Shown: positions 9,375-20,069 of the stretch, piece after piece
How positions within the stretch are numbered: position 1 is the first letter of the stretch
Layout: every line of letters begins with the position of its first letter
From: Symbiodinium natans
Taxonomy: Eukaryota; Sar; Dinophyceae; Suessiales; Symbiodiniaceae
Direction of reading: 5' to 3'
NCBI GenBank assembly: GCA_905221605.1
Contig: CAJNDS010001180.1
Span: 382,725-446,724, forward strand
DNA length: 64,000 bases
Translations under genes and position numbers: made by a program
Notes under the pieces: generated by a model
Told to the model about the DNA's origin: nothing
Database searches by the model: none
The model's input: the letters and a program-made list of their open reading frames with translations, nothing else

Positions 9375-10624
9375 CTAGCCGATGGTAACGTGGCTTCCGT
9401 TCGGAACCACAATGGTCGTGCCAATGGATGGCACTGCGTCGGGCACCGAGCCACGATGCTCCAATGTGCGGTTGGCACTGCTGCCAATCTCCACTTCATT
9501 CATATCCTCGTCAATGCCGCACATCGAAAAGACATCCCTCAATGCCTTGGGGTAGGCAATGGACCGCGTGAAGCCCATCTGAAAGCCAATCGGGTTCGCA
9601 ATGGCATCCTGGTGGATCGCCCATGCAAGGTCCAATACCGTGCATCCCAATTCCACCACAAAAGCCAGGTCCCGCTGCAATGGCGACAATGAAAAGTCGC
9701 TTGCCACCATAAGCGTCGTGGCGGGCACATACGATTGGTTATGCCAATTGCTCAATCCCCCGATGAAGCTGGGGTTCTTGGCAATCGGGGCCATGAAGGC
9801 CTTTGTTGGCCGGAAAAAGACCAATGCCGCAGACTCCGACCAATGGGCCTCCAAGTGGGTCTGCCTGACCCAATGGGCGAGCTTCGCCACGGCTCCTTCA
9901 ATTGAGAAGGCGATGTTGAGCTGGCGGCATGGGAGACAATCCCAGTCCACCTCAATGTCTCCCTCAGCATCATCGCTATCCATGCCCACCAATGTCCGAA
10001 CCAGACTCAAAGGCAGGCAGACAATGCCCACAAGTTGGACAATGTCTCATCATATCGTCCAGCTCCCAATGTCTTCACCAGGGTCGTCTGCTGAACCAAT
10101 GCCTTGATCCAATCCATGTGAGGCAATGCAGTGTAGGAGCCAATGGCCGTTGAAAGATCCACTGCTTCACCAATGGCTGCCGCGCAGCGCTCAATGATCA
10201 TCTTGACCTTTAGGCTCATGCTGCACCAATGGTCGTTGCCAGTTGGCAATGGTGCCGTTGCAAACCGGCAATTTAGGACGCGCAGTGGGTCCAATGCCAG
10301 CTGCGGAATCTGGCGTGTCCGGGCCACCAATGCGGACGTGACACGATCAATCAAGATCTCGAGACGCGTCAACAATTCCGCCAAGGCCAATACACCAGTC
10401 TCTTGCGGGTGTGCGCCAACCAGCGACAATGTGATCTCTTCCTCCAGGGGGAGGGCACTCACAATGGAAGCCAATAAGGTCCAGAGCAAGGCTTCCGGTC
10501 CGAATTGGCCAATGGCCAGCGTGACCAATCGCTCAAGATTGGCCAATGCCGTCTTCCTGAGCTCAATCCCAACACCTTGGGACGACACAATGCCGCAACT
10601 GTTCTCAATTGCAGCGTTGTCCAT
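9375..10624 (-). pseudogene. Copia-family ORF2, frameshifted (copy B)
   Basis: Homologue of the intact 416-codon ORF2 of copy C, starting at the ATG at 10624. A one-base deletion near 10036 (ACAATGCCC where copy C has ACAATTGCCC) splits it into an N-terminal part ending near 10007 and a C-terminal part ending at 9375. Apart from this the two proteins are about 95% alike by eye, and the differences are mainly conservative. That suggests the ORF was under protein-level constraint until recently. The function is unknown. Confidence 0.75.
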
Positions 10625-11024
10625 GGCAGCAATGAGGCTTCGGAGGTGCACAATGCCCAAAGGAATGCTCTCGTGACTGCAATCACAGCAAAGAATGCAA
10701 CAAGAACAAATTCTCAAAAAGCACTTCCAAGATCACAATTCACCTAAAAGGAAAATCGGAAAATCCTAAAGGAGAAAATAAAATACTGGGAAAACTTGAA
10801 AGAATCAATCTATGTACAATGTGCTAGTTAGAGAGATTCTACTCTAAACACTATGCTGCTGTACAATGCTTTGTTGCGTGTGGTCAATGTGTTGTTGCTT
10901 GTCAGGGCGAGTTTTCGTTGTGCAATGAGTGCTGACGCATGCAATCTTTTGTTTGTAGCCTGGGCATGGCGTATGCGAAGCAATGTAAGGAATCAAAACG
11001 TGAAACCAATACATGTCTCCATGT

Positions 11025-11146
11025 GACACAAGCAGCAATGCAGACAATGTTTGTCAATGCCAATGCTCCTCTTCTTCTCTCTCTTGACACAAGCAGCAAT
11101 GCAGACAATGTTTGTCAATGCCAATGCTCCTCTTCTTCTCTCTCTC
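11025..11146. repeat. 61-bp tandem duplication in copy B spacer
   Basis: The segment GACACAAGCAGCAATGCAGA...CTTCTCTCTCT occurs at 11025 and again at 11086. Copy C has one unit here and copy A a variant duplication, so this piece expands and contracts within the family. Confidence 0.8.
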
Positions 11147-11255
11147 GGTCCCTCAGTCTGAACATGTAACATGTGAAGACTGAACATGCAATGCCAAAAG
11201 GAACATGTGAAACAAATTTTTTTTAAGGGTAAGTGAAACGACGCCAGTGCTTCAG

Positions 11256-14200
11256 TCACAATCGGAAGTCGTTTCGGATCAATCCTAAGCGATTCAACAG
11301 AGACTGCAATGTCTCCGTGGACACGTACTTCGTGAGGAGATCAGCACAGTTGTCCTTTGTGCCAATCTTGCACACTCGCAGCATGCCTGCGTCAATCAGA
11401 TTCTGCATGTACAGATACCTAAGCTCAACGTGTTTTGTACGCTTGCCAGTTCCAAACCGTGAGGCAATAGACTTTCCAGCCGTGCTATCCGTGTGAACAG
11501 TAATGCGCACCTTGCGCGCAAATTCTGCTTCAAGGATGATCGACTTTACGTACAAAGCTTCATTAATGCCTTGGCCAATAGCATACAGTTCTGCTTCGCC
11601 GGAAGACAATGCTACGGTAGCCTGTGTGCGAGATGTGTGCACTATGGGTGAGCCTAGCAATTGCACCGTGCTTCCGCTCGTCGACTTTCTTGTCTTCGAG
11701 CAACCGGCCCAATCACTGTCGACAAAGCAAACGAGCTCCAGGCTCGATTTCCAATCTGTCAACATATGAGTCGGTCTCAAACGAAACACCGTGTGCCGAG
11801 TACCGTTCAGATACCTCAGCAAATGCTTAAGCTTGGCGAGGCTCTCCAGACTGAGCTCCTTCACAGCGTAGGAACAATCAGGCCTTACGAACGCTAGCCA
11901 AAGCAATTTTCCAACTGCTGTGCGAAACTTCGAGTGTTCCTCTTTGTCAAGTGGGGTGTCAGAATCTTGAACTCTCTTCAGGGCTGAGGAGCCTGTGGTG
12001 TTCACAATGTTCGAACTAGAGTTCATGCTATAAAGCTTCAGAATCTCTTCAATGTACTGCTGAGACATGAGGATGTCAATGGAATCTCCGTTATGGCGCA
12101 GTTTCCGTCCTAGAAAGGAATGCTCGCTCCCTGCTTCCAATCGTCCAGTGATCTTCACAAGAAGCTCTTTGTTGAGAGAATCAATGAAAGCTTTGGACTG
12201 TTCGGGGTCCCCTACAATCATCAGATCATCAATGTACGCCAAAACATAGAGCTGTTTCGAAGAGTGACAATACAAGTTGCTATCGGACTTGCAGCGCCGG
12301 AATCCCAGTTTCTGCATGGTCTTAGCAAAATGTTCTTGCCACAATCGTGGACTTTGCTTGAGTCCATACATAGCCCTGTTGAGTTTCCACAAACAATTTC
12401 TCGTTGGATAGTATTCCGCAGGAGGAACAACGAAAATCTCTTCACCTGCGCCAATAGCGGCGTGAAGAAATGCGGTTGAGATATCTGCAAGGCTGATAGA
12501 CCAATTGCGAGCTAAGGCCATGACAAGAAGCAATCTCATCGTCACAAGCGAAGGCGTGCTTGCAAACAATGAATCTGTGTCTAGCTTCGTCGCATCTTGG
12601 TAACAACCTTGAACGACCAATCTCATTCGCAATTCCGTGTCCGTCTTCCATCTTTTCACCCAACGAACTCCAATGGCATTGCTGATTTGCTCTTCTGTAC
12701 ATTTTTCAATTGGGACCTCAGTGTACACGTTGAAATCCTTCATGGAGCCCATTTCGTGGTCCATTCCTTTCTTTTGGGCCAATTCAGGGTATTCACGTGT
12801 GATGTCCCAAATGATAGGTTCAGTGAGCTTCAACTCAGTGCGATACTCTTCTTCATCGTGGTTGACGTGAACTGGAACCTCAACGCCATCCTTGGTGATA
12901 GCTTTGTTTACTCCTACAGTAGCACCAATCAGCTGCATGACTGCAGCAATCTTCCTAGACTTTGGTGATGGTTCTGCTACAGGAGCCTCGGGGTCAATGC
13001 GAAGAGACTTAGCTGCTCTCTCGTCTTCCGCAGCTTCAGCGGGCCTTACAATTCCTGCGGAGGAAGATGCAGGTTGTTCAGCAATGGACGTGTCAGCTCT
13101 TCTCTCTGGCATGTCCTCAAGTTGCAATGGCTCTGTTTTGAGGTTTTCGGTCCTGACAACTTCTTTGGGCTCTACAGGTGGTGTCAATCCCGGGGGGTCT
13201 CGAACCTTTCCTATTACAGTCAACGACTTAGGCAATACAAACTCGGTAGTGTGTTCGCCATCAGTCTTGGGCTTCCAAGGAAGAGCCTTGAGTCCATTGA
13301 CAATGTCGGGCTGCCAATGCTGAGACGGAGGAGTCCTTCTGACTGTCCTGACCTTAGTCACTCCTTCGTCAGTGGCAACAATGATCTCATCTGCCTCAGT
13401 GTCTCTTCCTAGCCACAATGCTGACTTCCAAGGGATGTCGGCTTTTCTAACCGCGTGACCACCAATCACTTTGGCATGAACAACCTCTGCAAACTGACAC
13501 AATCCACCTTCATAGTTTCGGTTCCATCGTCTGTAATAAGACGTGCAGCCGTCAGAATGAACAAGGTATCGGTTCAATAGCCATTGTGCATGCTTCAATG
13601 CCCAGGGGTACAAAACATGATCTGAAGTGATCTGAATGTTCAAGTTTTGCTCAACTTGGGCAATCAAAGTACGAACCTGACCATACAATGTCCTTTGCAT
13701 CTGACCTACCGAACCACTACTTTGTGGGTGTGATTTGGGCGCAGCACGAAGACTCAATCCACCTAGTTCAGCGCAGACTCTTTGGCAGACATTCTTCAAT
13801 GGGGATTCTTGGTCATACTGCAGAATGCCAAAAGTTCTTCCGCACTCGTAGATGAATTTCTTCAATTCGGCTACTGCATAGTTGTTCTCACCTTTTGAGG
13901 GAACAATCACAGCCATGCCCAAACCAGTCTGAACATCACAAGCTGACAAGATCTTTCTCAATGGGAGATCTGGATGTGTAGCTTGGAAGCAATAGTCAAC
14001 CTGAATCACAGGCTGCCTATCTGACTGTTTCTTTGCAGGACCATGACGACCTTTTGATTTGACACAATGAGGGCACCAATCTCTGAAAGGCAAATGTGTC
14101 AATTCATGTTGGGCTCTTTCTGAGGCTGAGGGTTCACCAGGAACCTTCAATCCTTTGGCAACTCTAGCATGCTTGTCATCAGTGTCCTGAATGGGCCTTC

Positions 14201-17200
14201 CTACCTCAATCGGCACCGAAGCGAAGACAACAAAGCCTCTCCAAACATGATACAATTCTCGCCTAGGATCTTCTTTAGGTTCCGTTTCAACACCATCAGG
14301 ATCAAGCATGGTGCACCACAGGTCTTCAATCTCTGAGCCGTTCAACTCAGGGAACTGCGATTCCACAATGTATGTGTAACGCTCAGCAGTAAGCAAATCA
14401 CCTAGGCTCTGTTCTGCAATTGGGGAAGGCTCATCATCCGGGTGCACAGTGTCTGTACGTTTCTGATGAACCATGCGAACCCAATAGTTTGGTAACTGAA
14501 GCCAATAGTCGGTGGTTCGCTCTTTGCTTGTAGCCGAATCGAGAGTGTGATAGAGCCGCACCAAATCTTCACGCATTTTCGCATTGAACTCGCCAATCGA
14601 GCGAAGTCTTCTGAGAATAGCAATCTCGCTATCTCCAAGCTGCGGCTCTCCGCGAGACACTTGTTCCAATGTCGAAGGGGCAGGGCGAGTCGCGGATTGC
14701 GGTTTCTCCGGCTGTTTCGAGACAATGCGAACTTTCTTTGATTCTTTCTCGGTCCCTCGGCTCGGAACACTCTCAAGGGGGCGGGGCGGGCGGGGCGAAG
14801 AAGGCAATGCATCTTGCGGACGCGTGCGTTCGCGTGTGCGTTTCGCGCCTGTTTCTAGTTGTCCGCTAGCCGGATACAATGCAAACTCAGTGGTGCCCGT
14901 CCAATCACCAGACAATGCAGCATCCGGATCCTCAAGAGATCTCCAATCTGCATCGCGATAGACCTGCTCGGTACCATCCTTATACCGCACCTTAGTGACG
15001 CGTGCGCCAGTCAATCTGGCCTCAGCAACAGGCAATGAGCTACGAAGACGAGTCAATCCGAACATAGCTCGTCTTGTTTTCACATGATGCCTGATCAGGA
15101 GGCAGTTTGGATCATCAATCTCCCAATAATCCATGTTCTTTGTTGCTTTTCTTTTGGCTGCAACGGTTCTGGCGAACGCTGGTTTGGATCTTGCTCTAGC
15201 TTGTGCCATAGCAACCAATGAAGAAATCTTCGAAAGATGATCATACTCACAATGAGTGGAATCAGTGATGCCTCTCAACTCAAGATCAATGGTCTCAAGT
15301 TCGAGGTCATCCATGAGGCTACTGATTTCCAATTCAGTTCGGGGGCCTGAATAGGCTGAATAGGGAATGACAGTAGGGGTGAGATACACCAAGGTGCCTT
15401 GCCGAACAATAGGCACGGTTTGATTTGACGGTGTCATCAATGCCATGAAATCCTTTGCCATGATTGTCCAAAAATCTTGAAGCAAGAATCTAGACACACT
15501 GATCAATGGGAAAGGAATGTGTTCACAAACATAGAACTGCACGCACCAAGCCATTGCAGTCAAGTTCAACAATACGCTTCCCCAAAATAGACAATGTCTT
15601 GCCTGAGATGCTTCTAAGCGCCGGGCAATCACTGCCTACTGGGTGCAATGGATAGTCCGATGCGAACCAAGGTGGACAGCAATTTGCTGATGCACCAGAA
15701 TCGAACAAAATCCAACTCCTGTCGACAATGCCTGACTGTATGTGGAAATCAGACAAGCGATCAATCCCAATGCCAGTTGGGTTCGGCACTAGCTCACTCT
15801 GACCTTCAATGCTTGACTCACTGCTACTGTCATCATGTGGAGTGTGACTGCCAATCATTCTGTCGACAATCACATCATCTGCACTGCGAGGATGTGGAGG
15901 AACAGAGGCTGACAATGTTCCAATCAGCATCAAAGCTCCTACGAACAATCTACTTGCAAGGCTGGGTCTCACAGGCTTGGGGGCTGCACTAGACCTTCTG
16001 GGGCTCTCAAGCAATGGATTGTTCGAAGCAAGTTGAGGAGTCAATGATTCTCTCTCTTCACTCCGCTCTGTGCTCTCAATGGTGACTGCTGCAGTCTCTT
16101 GGGTCGCCAATGGTGGCGAGCCTGCGTTGGGTACCTCTCTGCTCAATGCACTGCCAGTGGCAGCAAAAACCGGTTGCGCGCCTAAGTTCCAATCAGACCA
16201 ATCCTCAGACCAGTCCTGAGAGGAATCATACCAATCCTGACCGTGCCAGGAATCGTCGTCCCAATACGTCCAGTCTTCTTCACTGTACAACTGTACAAAG
16301 CGCTCTGCCAATCGTCATACCACCAGCTGGTGTCAACAGTGTCTTCAGGCCAATTCTCTTCTTCTGTGCATTCATATCCTAGCTCTCCACTCTCTGCAAT
16401 CACTGACTGTCGATTCTGAGGGCAATGCTTGCTCCAATGCGACTGCGAACCACAAATGAAACATCCTGTTCCTGAGTCGGGCCCTTTTCCAATCTTTCCT
16501 CCTTTCCTTTTCCTTTTCCTTTTCCTGAGCCTTTGTGGAATCCTTTCTTTCCTTTGCCTTTCCAATTCTTTCCTTTGCCTTTTCCTTTGTATCCTTTGGT
16601 ATCCTTTGAATCCTTTTCCTTTTCCTTTCAATGCACACCTATGTCCATGGGAACTGGTCCCTCTGAAGAGTTTGGTGACCTCCAATTGGCTAAATGCCTG
16701 CTCTGGTAGTACTGTTTCACAATCTGTACAACATCGGAAAACGTGGTCAATGCATCAACGTTGAGGCGCAAATGTTGCTGCAATGCGCCTGAGGTTTTGT
16801 TGACCATCAGAGTGACCAATAGGTCATCATCAAGGAGCTTCCCTGTGGCTTTCTCATGCTTGTTCTTCAATGAAATAAACTCCGTCAAATCCGCTTCAAA
16901 TGAGGCGTCTCGGAATCTGAAGTCCAGCAATCTACTCAACAAGCTCACTCCCCTGGCTCTGTCGGGCAATGCAAAACGTTCGTACAATTGCCTCCAGGTC
17001 TCAAAACCATTTCCGCCTTCGTTCAATCTCACGACCAATCTGGCGGGGCCATCTGTGATCTGTGCAAGAAGATAATGCAATTGTCTGCTGAAATCAACTA
17101 ATCTTTGATTCGGACAGTTTGCTGCTTCGAAGTCTTCCAAGTGCTGGTCAGTGCAAGGGTCATAAGTACCTTCCAGTCTGTCCATCAATGACTGGGCTAC

Positions 17201-17335
17201 AGGTTTGTACAAGGAAACATACGACTTCAATTGCCAGCTCCAATCTTCCCATTCCTCGGACTCACCATGGAAAATCGGTGGAGGAAACAATTTGATTTCT
17301 CCTCCTAGACCTTGAAAGTTTCCAAATACTGCCAT
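11256..17335 (-). pseudogene. Ty1/copia Gag-Pol polyprotein, frameshifted (copy B)
   Basis: Homologous throughout to the pol of copies A and C but broken. Differences include an extra CA near 16632, which ends the Gag frame after MDIG; a shortened Lys/Gly repeat; an extra 8 bases (CTGTACAA duplicated) near 16285; and a net 5-base loss near 15545 between protease and integrase. Within RNase H, an in-frame 21-base deletion near 11850 removes seven residues. The C-terminal frame of 1458 codons still covers integrase, RT (YIDD here instead of YVDD) and RNase H. It cannot make the full polyprotein. Confidence 0.9.
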
Positions 17336-17392
17336 CACTAATCTAGACAATCTTTCAGGAGCCCTTGGACTTCGTCCAGTGCTCCGCTACCG

Positions 17393-17605
17393 TGAAATTT
17401 TACAAAAGCGAAATCGTCTGCTCAATCAGGTGATCTCAGAACTGCTCAATTCAATCAAGCACAATCACAAGCACCAACTCTGCTGTGTGATGCAATCACT
17501 CAAGCTCAATGTTTTCCGACTTGAGCCAAAGTTGATCCAGCAATCCTCTGATGACCAATGCATCTCTGTGTGGATACAAAGGTGATCTGACCAATCATCC
17601 TAACA
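17393..17605 (-). repeat. 5' LTR of copia copy B
   Basis: 213 bp, apparently identical to the element's 3' LTR. The adjacent primer-binding site carries a mutated first base (CGGTAGCGGAG on the minus strand), which would unpair the terminal A of the tRNA CCA end. Confidence 0.93.
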
Positions 17606-17631
17606 AGGCCCCCCTTTAAGCCCCCCTTTAA
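17606..17631. repeat. 26-bp TTTAAGCCCCCC spacer between copies B and C
   Basis: AGGCCCCCCTTTAAGCCCCC followed by CCTTTAA is all that separates the two elements. Its last five bases, TTTAA, are one half of copy C's target-site duplication. Confidence 0.9.
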
Positions 17632-17844
17632 TGAAATTTTACAAAAGCGAAATCGTCTACTCAATCAGGTGATCTCAGAACTGCTCAATTGAATCAAGCA
17701 CAATCACAAGCACCAACTCTGCTGTGTGATGCAATCACTCGAGCTCAATGTTTTCCGACTTGAGCCAAAGTTGATCCAGCAATCCTCTGGTGACCAATGC
17801 ATCTCTGTGTGGATACAAAGGTGATCTGACCAATCATCCTAACA
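17632..17844 (-). repeat. 3' LTR of copia copy C
   Basis: 213 bp, TG...CA on both strands, matching 26259-26471 base for base on inspection. It includes the spliced-leader-like 11-mer at 17759-17769. Confidence 0.94.
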
Positions 17845-18241
17845 CGGTCCCTCGAATTCGCAATTCATTGCAAATTCGCATCAGGTCAGATTCTCGAAAC
17901 AATTCAAAAACTCCATCCAAAAGAATATACATCAGCATCATTCAGTCAAAAGAAGCAACAATAAGACACGACTCAACTGCTCAGGCTCAAATCTCTTTTG
18001 CACTTCGGAACTGCAATGTAAATCTGCAAGAATCCGGCTCAAAAGACTGTACAATGCCACGTGGAAGCAACATCACGCAGTGACGTGTGGCAGTACACCG
18101 CAGCTGAGAACGATCAACCATCGATTCCGCCAATTCCAGTCAATATATTGCTCGAGGCAATTCTGAGATCCAGAAAACGCAGCGTACGACGTCGAAAGCC
18201 AATCAGCAGCTCATCAAAACTGTTGCACTCAGGCAATGCAC
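17845..18241 (-). other. 3' noncoding region between ORF2 and 3' LTR of copy C
   Basis: Element sequence without an ORF, matching 8985-9374 of copy B with small indels. The bases next to the LTR (TTCGAGGGACCG on the minus strand) are the candidate polypurine tract. Confidence 0.5.
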
Positions 18242-19492
18242 CTAGCCAATAGTGACATGGCTGCCATTCGGGACCACAATGGTCGTGCCAATGGTTGGCA
18301 CCGCTTCAGGCACCGAACCACGATGCTCCAATGGGCGACTGGCTGTGCCGCCAATCTCCACCTCGTTCATGTCATCATCAATGCCGCACATCGAGAAGAC
18401 ATCCCTCAATGCCTTCGGATAGGCAATGGAGCGCGTAAAGCCCATCTGGAAGCCAATCGGGTTCGCAATGGCATCCTGGTGGATTGCCCATGCAAGGTCC
18501 AATACCGTGCATCCCAATTCCACCACAAAAGCCAGGTCCCGTTGCAATGGCGACAATGCGAAGTCGGTCGCCACCATGAGCGTCGTGGCAGGCACATACG
18601 ACTGGTTATGCCAATTGCTCAACCCCCCGGTGAAGCTGGGGTTCTTGGCAATTGGGGCCATGAAGGCCTTTGTCGGCCGAAAGAAGACCAATGCCGCAGC
18701 CTCCTGCCAATGGGCCTCCAAGTGGGTCTGCCTGACCCAATGGGCGAGCTTCGCCACGGCTCCTTCAATTGAGAAGGCGATGTTCAGCTGGCGGCATGGG
18801 AGACAATCCCAGTCCAGCTCAATGTCTCCCTCAGCATCATCGGTATCCATGCCCACCAATGTCCGAACCAGACTCAAAGGCAAACAGACAATTGCCCACA
18901 AATTGGACAATGTCTCGTCGTATCGTCCAGCTCCCAATGCCTTCACCAGGGTCGTCTGCTGAACCAATGCCTTGATCCAATCCATGTGGGGCAAAGCAGT
19001 GTAGGAGCCAATGGCCGTCGAAAGATCCACCGCTTCACCAATGGCCGCCGCGCAGCGCTCAATGAGCATCTTGACCTTTAGGCTCATGCTGCACCAATGG
19101 TCGTTGCCAGTTGGCAATGGTGCCGTCGCAAACCGGCAATTCAGGACGCGCAGTGGGTCCAATGCCAGCTGTGGAATCTGGCGTGTCCGAGCCACCAATG
19201 CGGAGGTGACGCGATCGATCAAGATTTCGAGACGCGCCAACAATTCCGCCAAGGCCAATACGCCAGTCTCTTGCGGGTGAGCTCCAATGAGCGACACCGT
19301 GATCTCTTCCTCCAATGGGAGGGCACTCACAATGGAAGCCAATAGGGTCCAGAGCAAGGCTTCCGGTCCGAATTGGCCAATGGCCAGCGTGACCAATCGC
19401 TCAAGATTGGCCAATGCCGTCTTCCTGAGCTCAATCCCAACACCTTGGGACGACACAATGCCGCAACTGTGCTCAATTGCAGCGTTGTCCAT
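18242..19492 (-). CDS. Copia-family ORF2, intact protein of unknown function (copy C)
   Basis: Open frame of 416 codons from the ATG at 19492. The frame runs 12 codons further upstream before meeting a stop, but without an ATG. It lies between pol and the 3' LTR, the place where some LTR elements carry an envelope-like or accessory gene. I do not recognise the protein. It is largely alpha-helical in appearance, moderately hydrophobic, and begins MDNAAIEHSCG. It has no signal peptide, no convincing membrane span, no zinc-binding cluster and no nuclease or polymerase motif. Cysteines are few (CLPC is one pair) and tryptophans are notable (AHW, SNWHNQ). The copy in B is close at the protein level, and the N-terminus in A matches. 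CAAT/ATTG tetramers are very frequent and fall in all three codon phases. How it would be expressed (splicing, internal promoter or trans-splicing) is not visible. Confidence 0.75.
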   Translation of the reverse strand: MDNAAIEHSCGIVSSQGVGIELRKTALANLERLVTLAIGQFGPEALLWTLLASIVSALPLEEEITVSLIGAHPQETGVLALAELLARLEILIDRVTSALVARTRQIPQLALDPLRVLNCRFATAPLPTGNDHWCSMSLKVKMLIERCAAAIGEAVDLSTAIGSYTALPHMDWIKALVQQTTLVKALGAGRYDETLSNLWAIVCLPLSLVRTLVGMDTDDAEGDIELDWDCLPCRQLNIAFSIEGAVAKLAHWVRQTHLEAHWQEAAALVFFRPTKAFMAPIAKNPSFTGGLSNWHNQSYVPATTLMVATDFALSPLQRDLAFVVELGCTVLDLAWAIHQDAIANPIGFQMGFTRSIAYPKALRDVFSMCGIDDDMNEVEIGGTASRPLEHRGSVPEAVPTIGTTIVVPNGSHVTIG

Positions 19493-20069
19493 GGCTGCAA
19501 TGGGGCTTCGGAGGTGCAAAATGCCCAACTGAATGCTCTCGTGACTGCAATCACAGCAAAGAATTCAACAAAACAAATTCTCAAAAGGCACTTCCGAGAT
19601 CACAATTCACCTAAAAGGAAAATCGGAAAATCCTAAAGGAGAAAATAAAATACTGGGAAAACTTGAAAGAAGCAATCTATGTACAATGTGCTAGTTAGAG
19701 AGGTTCTACTCTAAGCACTATGCTGCTGTACAATGCGTTGTTGCGTGTGGTCAATGTGTTGTTGCTTGCAAGGGCGAGTTTTCGTTGTGCAATGGGTGCT
19801 GACGCATGCAATCTTTTGTTTGTAGCCTGGGCAGGGCGTATGCGAAGCAATGTAAGGAATCAAAACGCGAAACCAATACATGTCTCCATATGACACAAGC
19901 AGCAATGCAGACAATGTTTGTCAATGCCAATGCTCCCCTTCTTCTCTCTCTTTCTCTCTCGGTCCCTCAGTCTGAACATGTGACATGTAAAGACTGAACA
20001 TGCAATGCCACAAGGATCATGTGAAACAATTTTTTTTTAAGGGTAAGTGAAACGACGCCAGTGCTTCAG
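19493..20069 (-). other. Spacer between pol and ORF2 of copy C
   Basis: Noncoding 577 bp, equivalent to 79-686 in copy A and 10625-11255 in copy B. It has one unit of the 61-bp segment that is duplicated in B, a CT-rich tract and a T9 run. I see no promoter motif I can support. Confidence 0.4.

Larger units (their letters stand above)
8772..17605 (-). mobile_element. Ty1/copia LTR retrotransposon, copy B (complete but frameshifted)
   Basis: Full-length 8.83 kb element with 213 bp LTRs at both ends that look identical on inspection. The pol frame has at least three out-of-frame indels and ORF2 has one. The left flank is TTTAA; the right flank is AGGCC, so the second copy of the target duplication is missing or eroded. 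The primer-binding site starts CGG instead of TGG. Identical LTRs with broken genes suggest a defective genome that was copied by proteins supplied in trans, although LTR gene conversion is an alternative. Confidence 0.93.
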
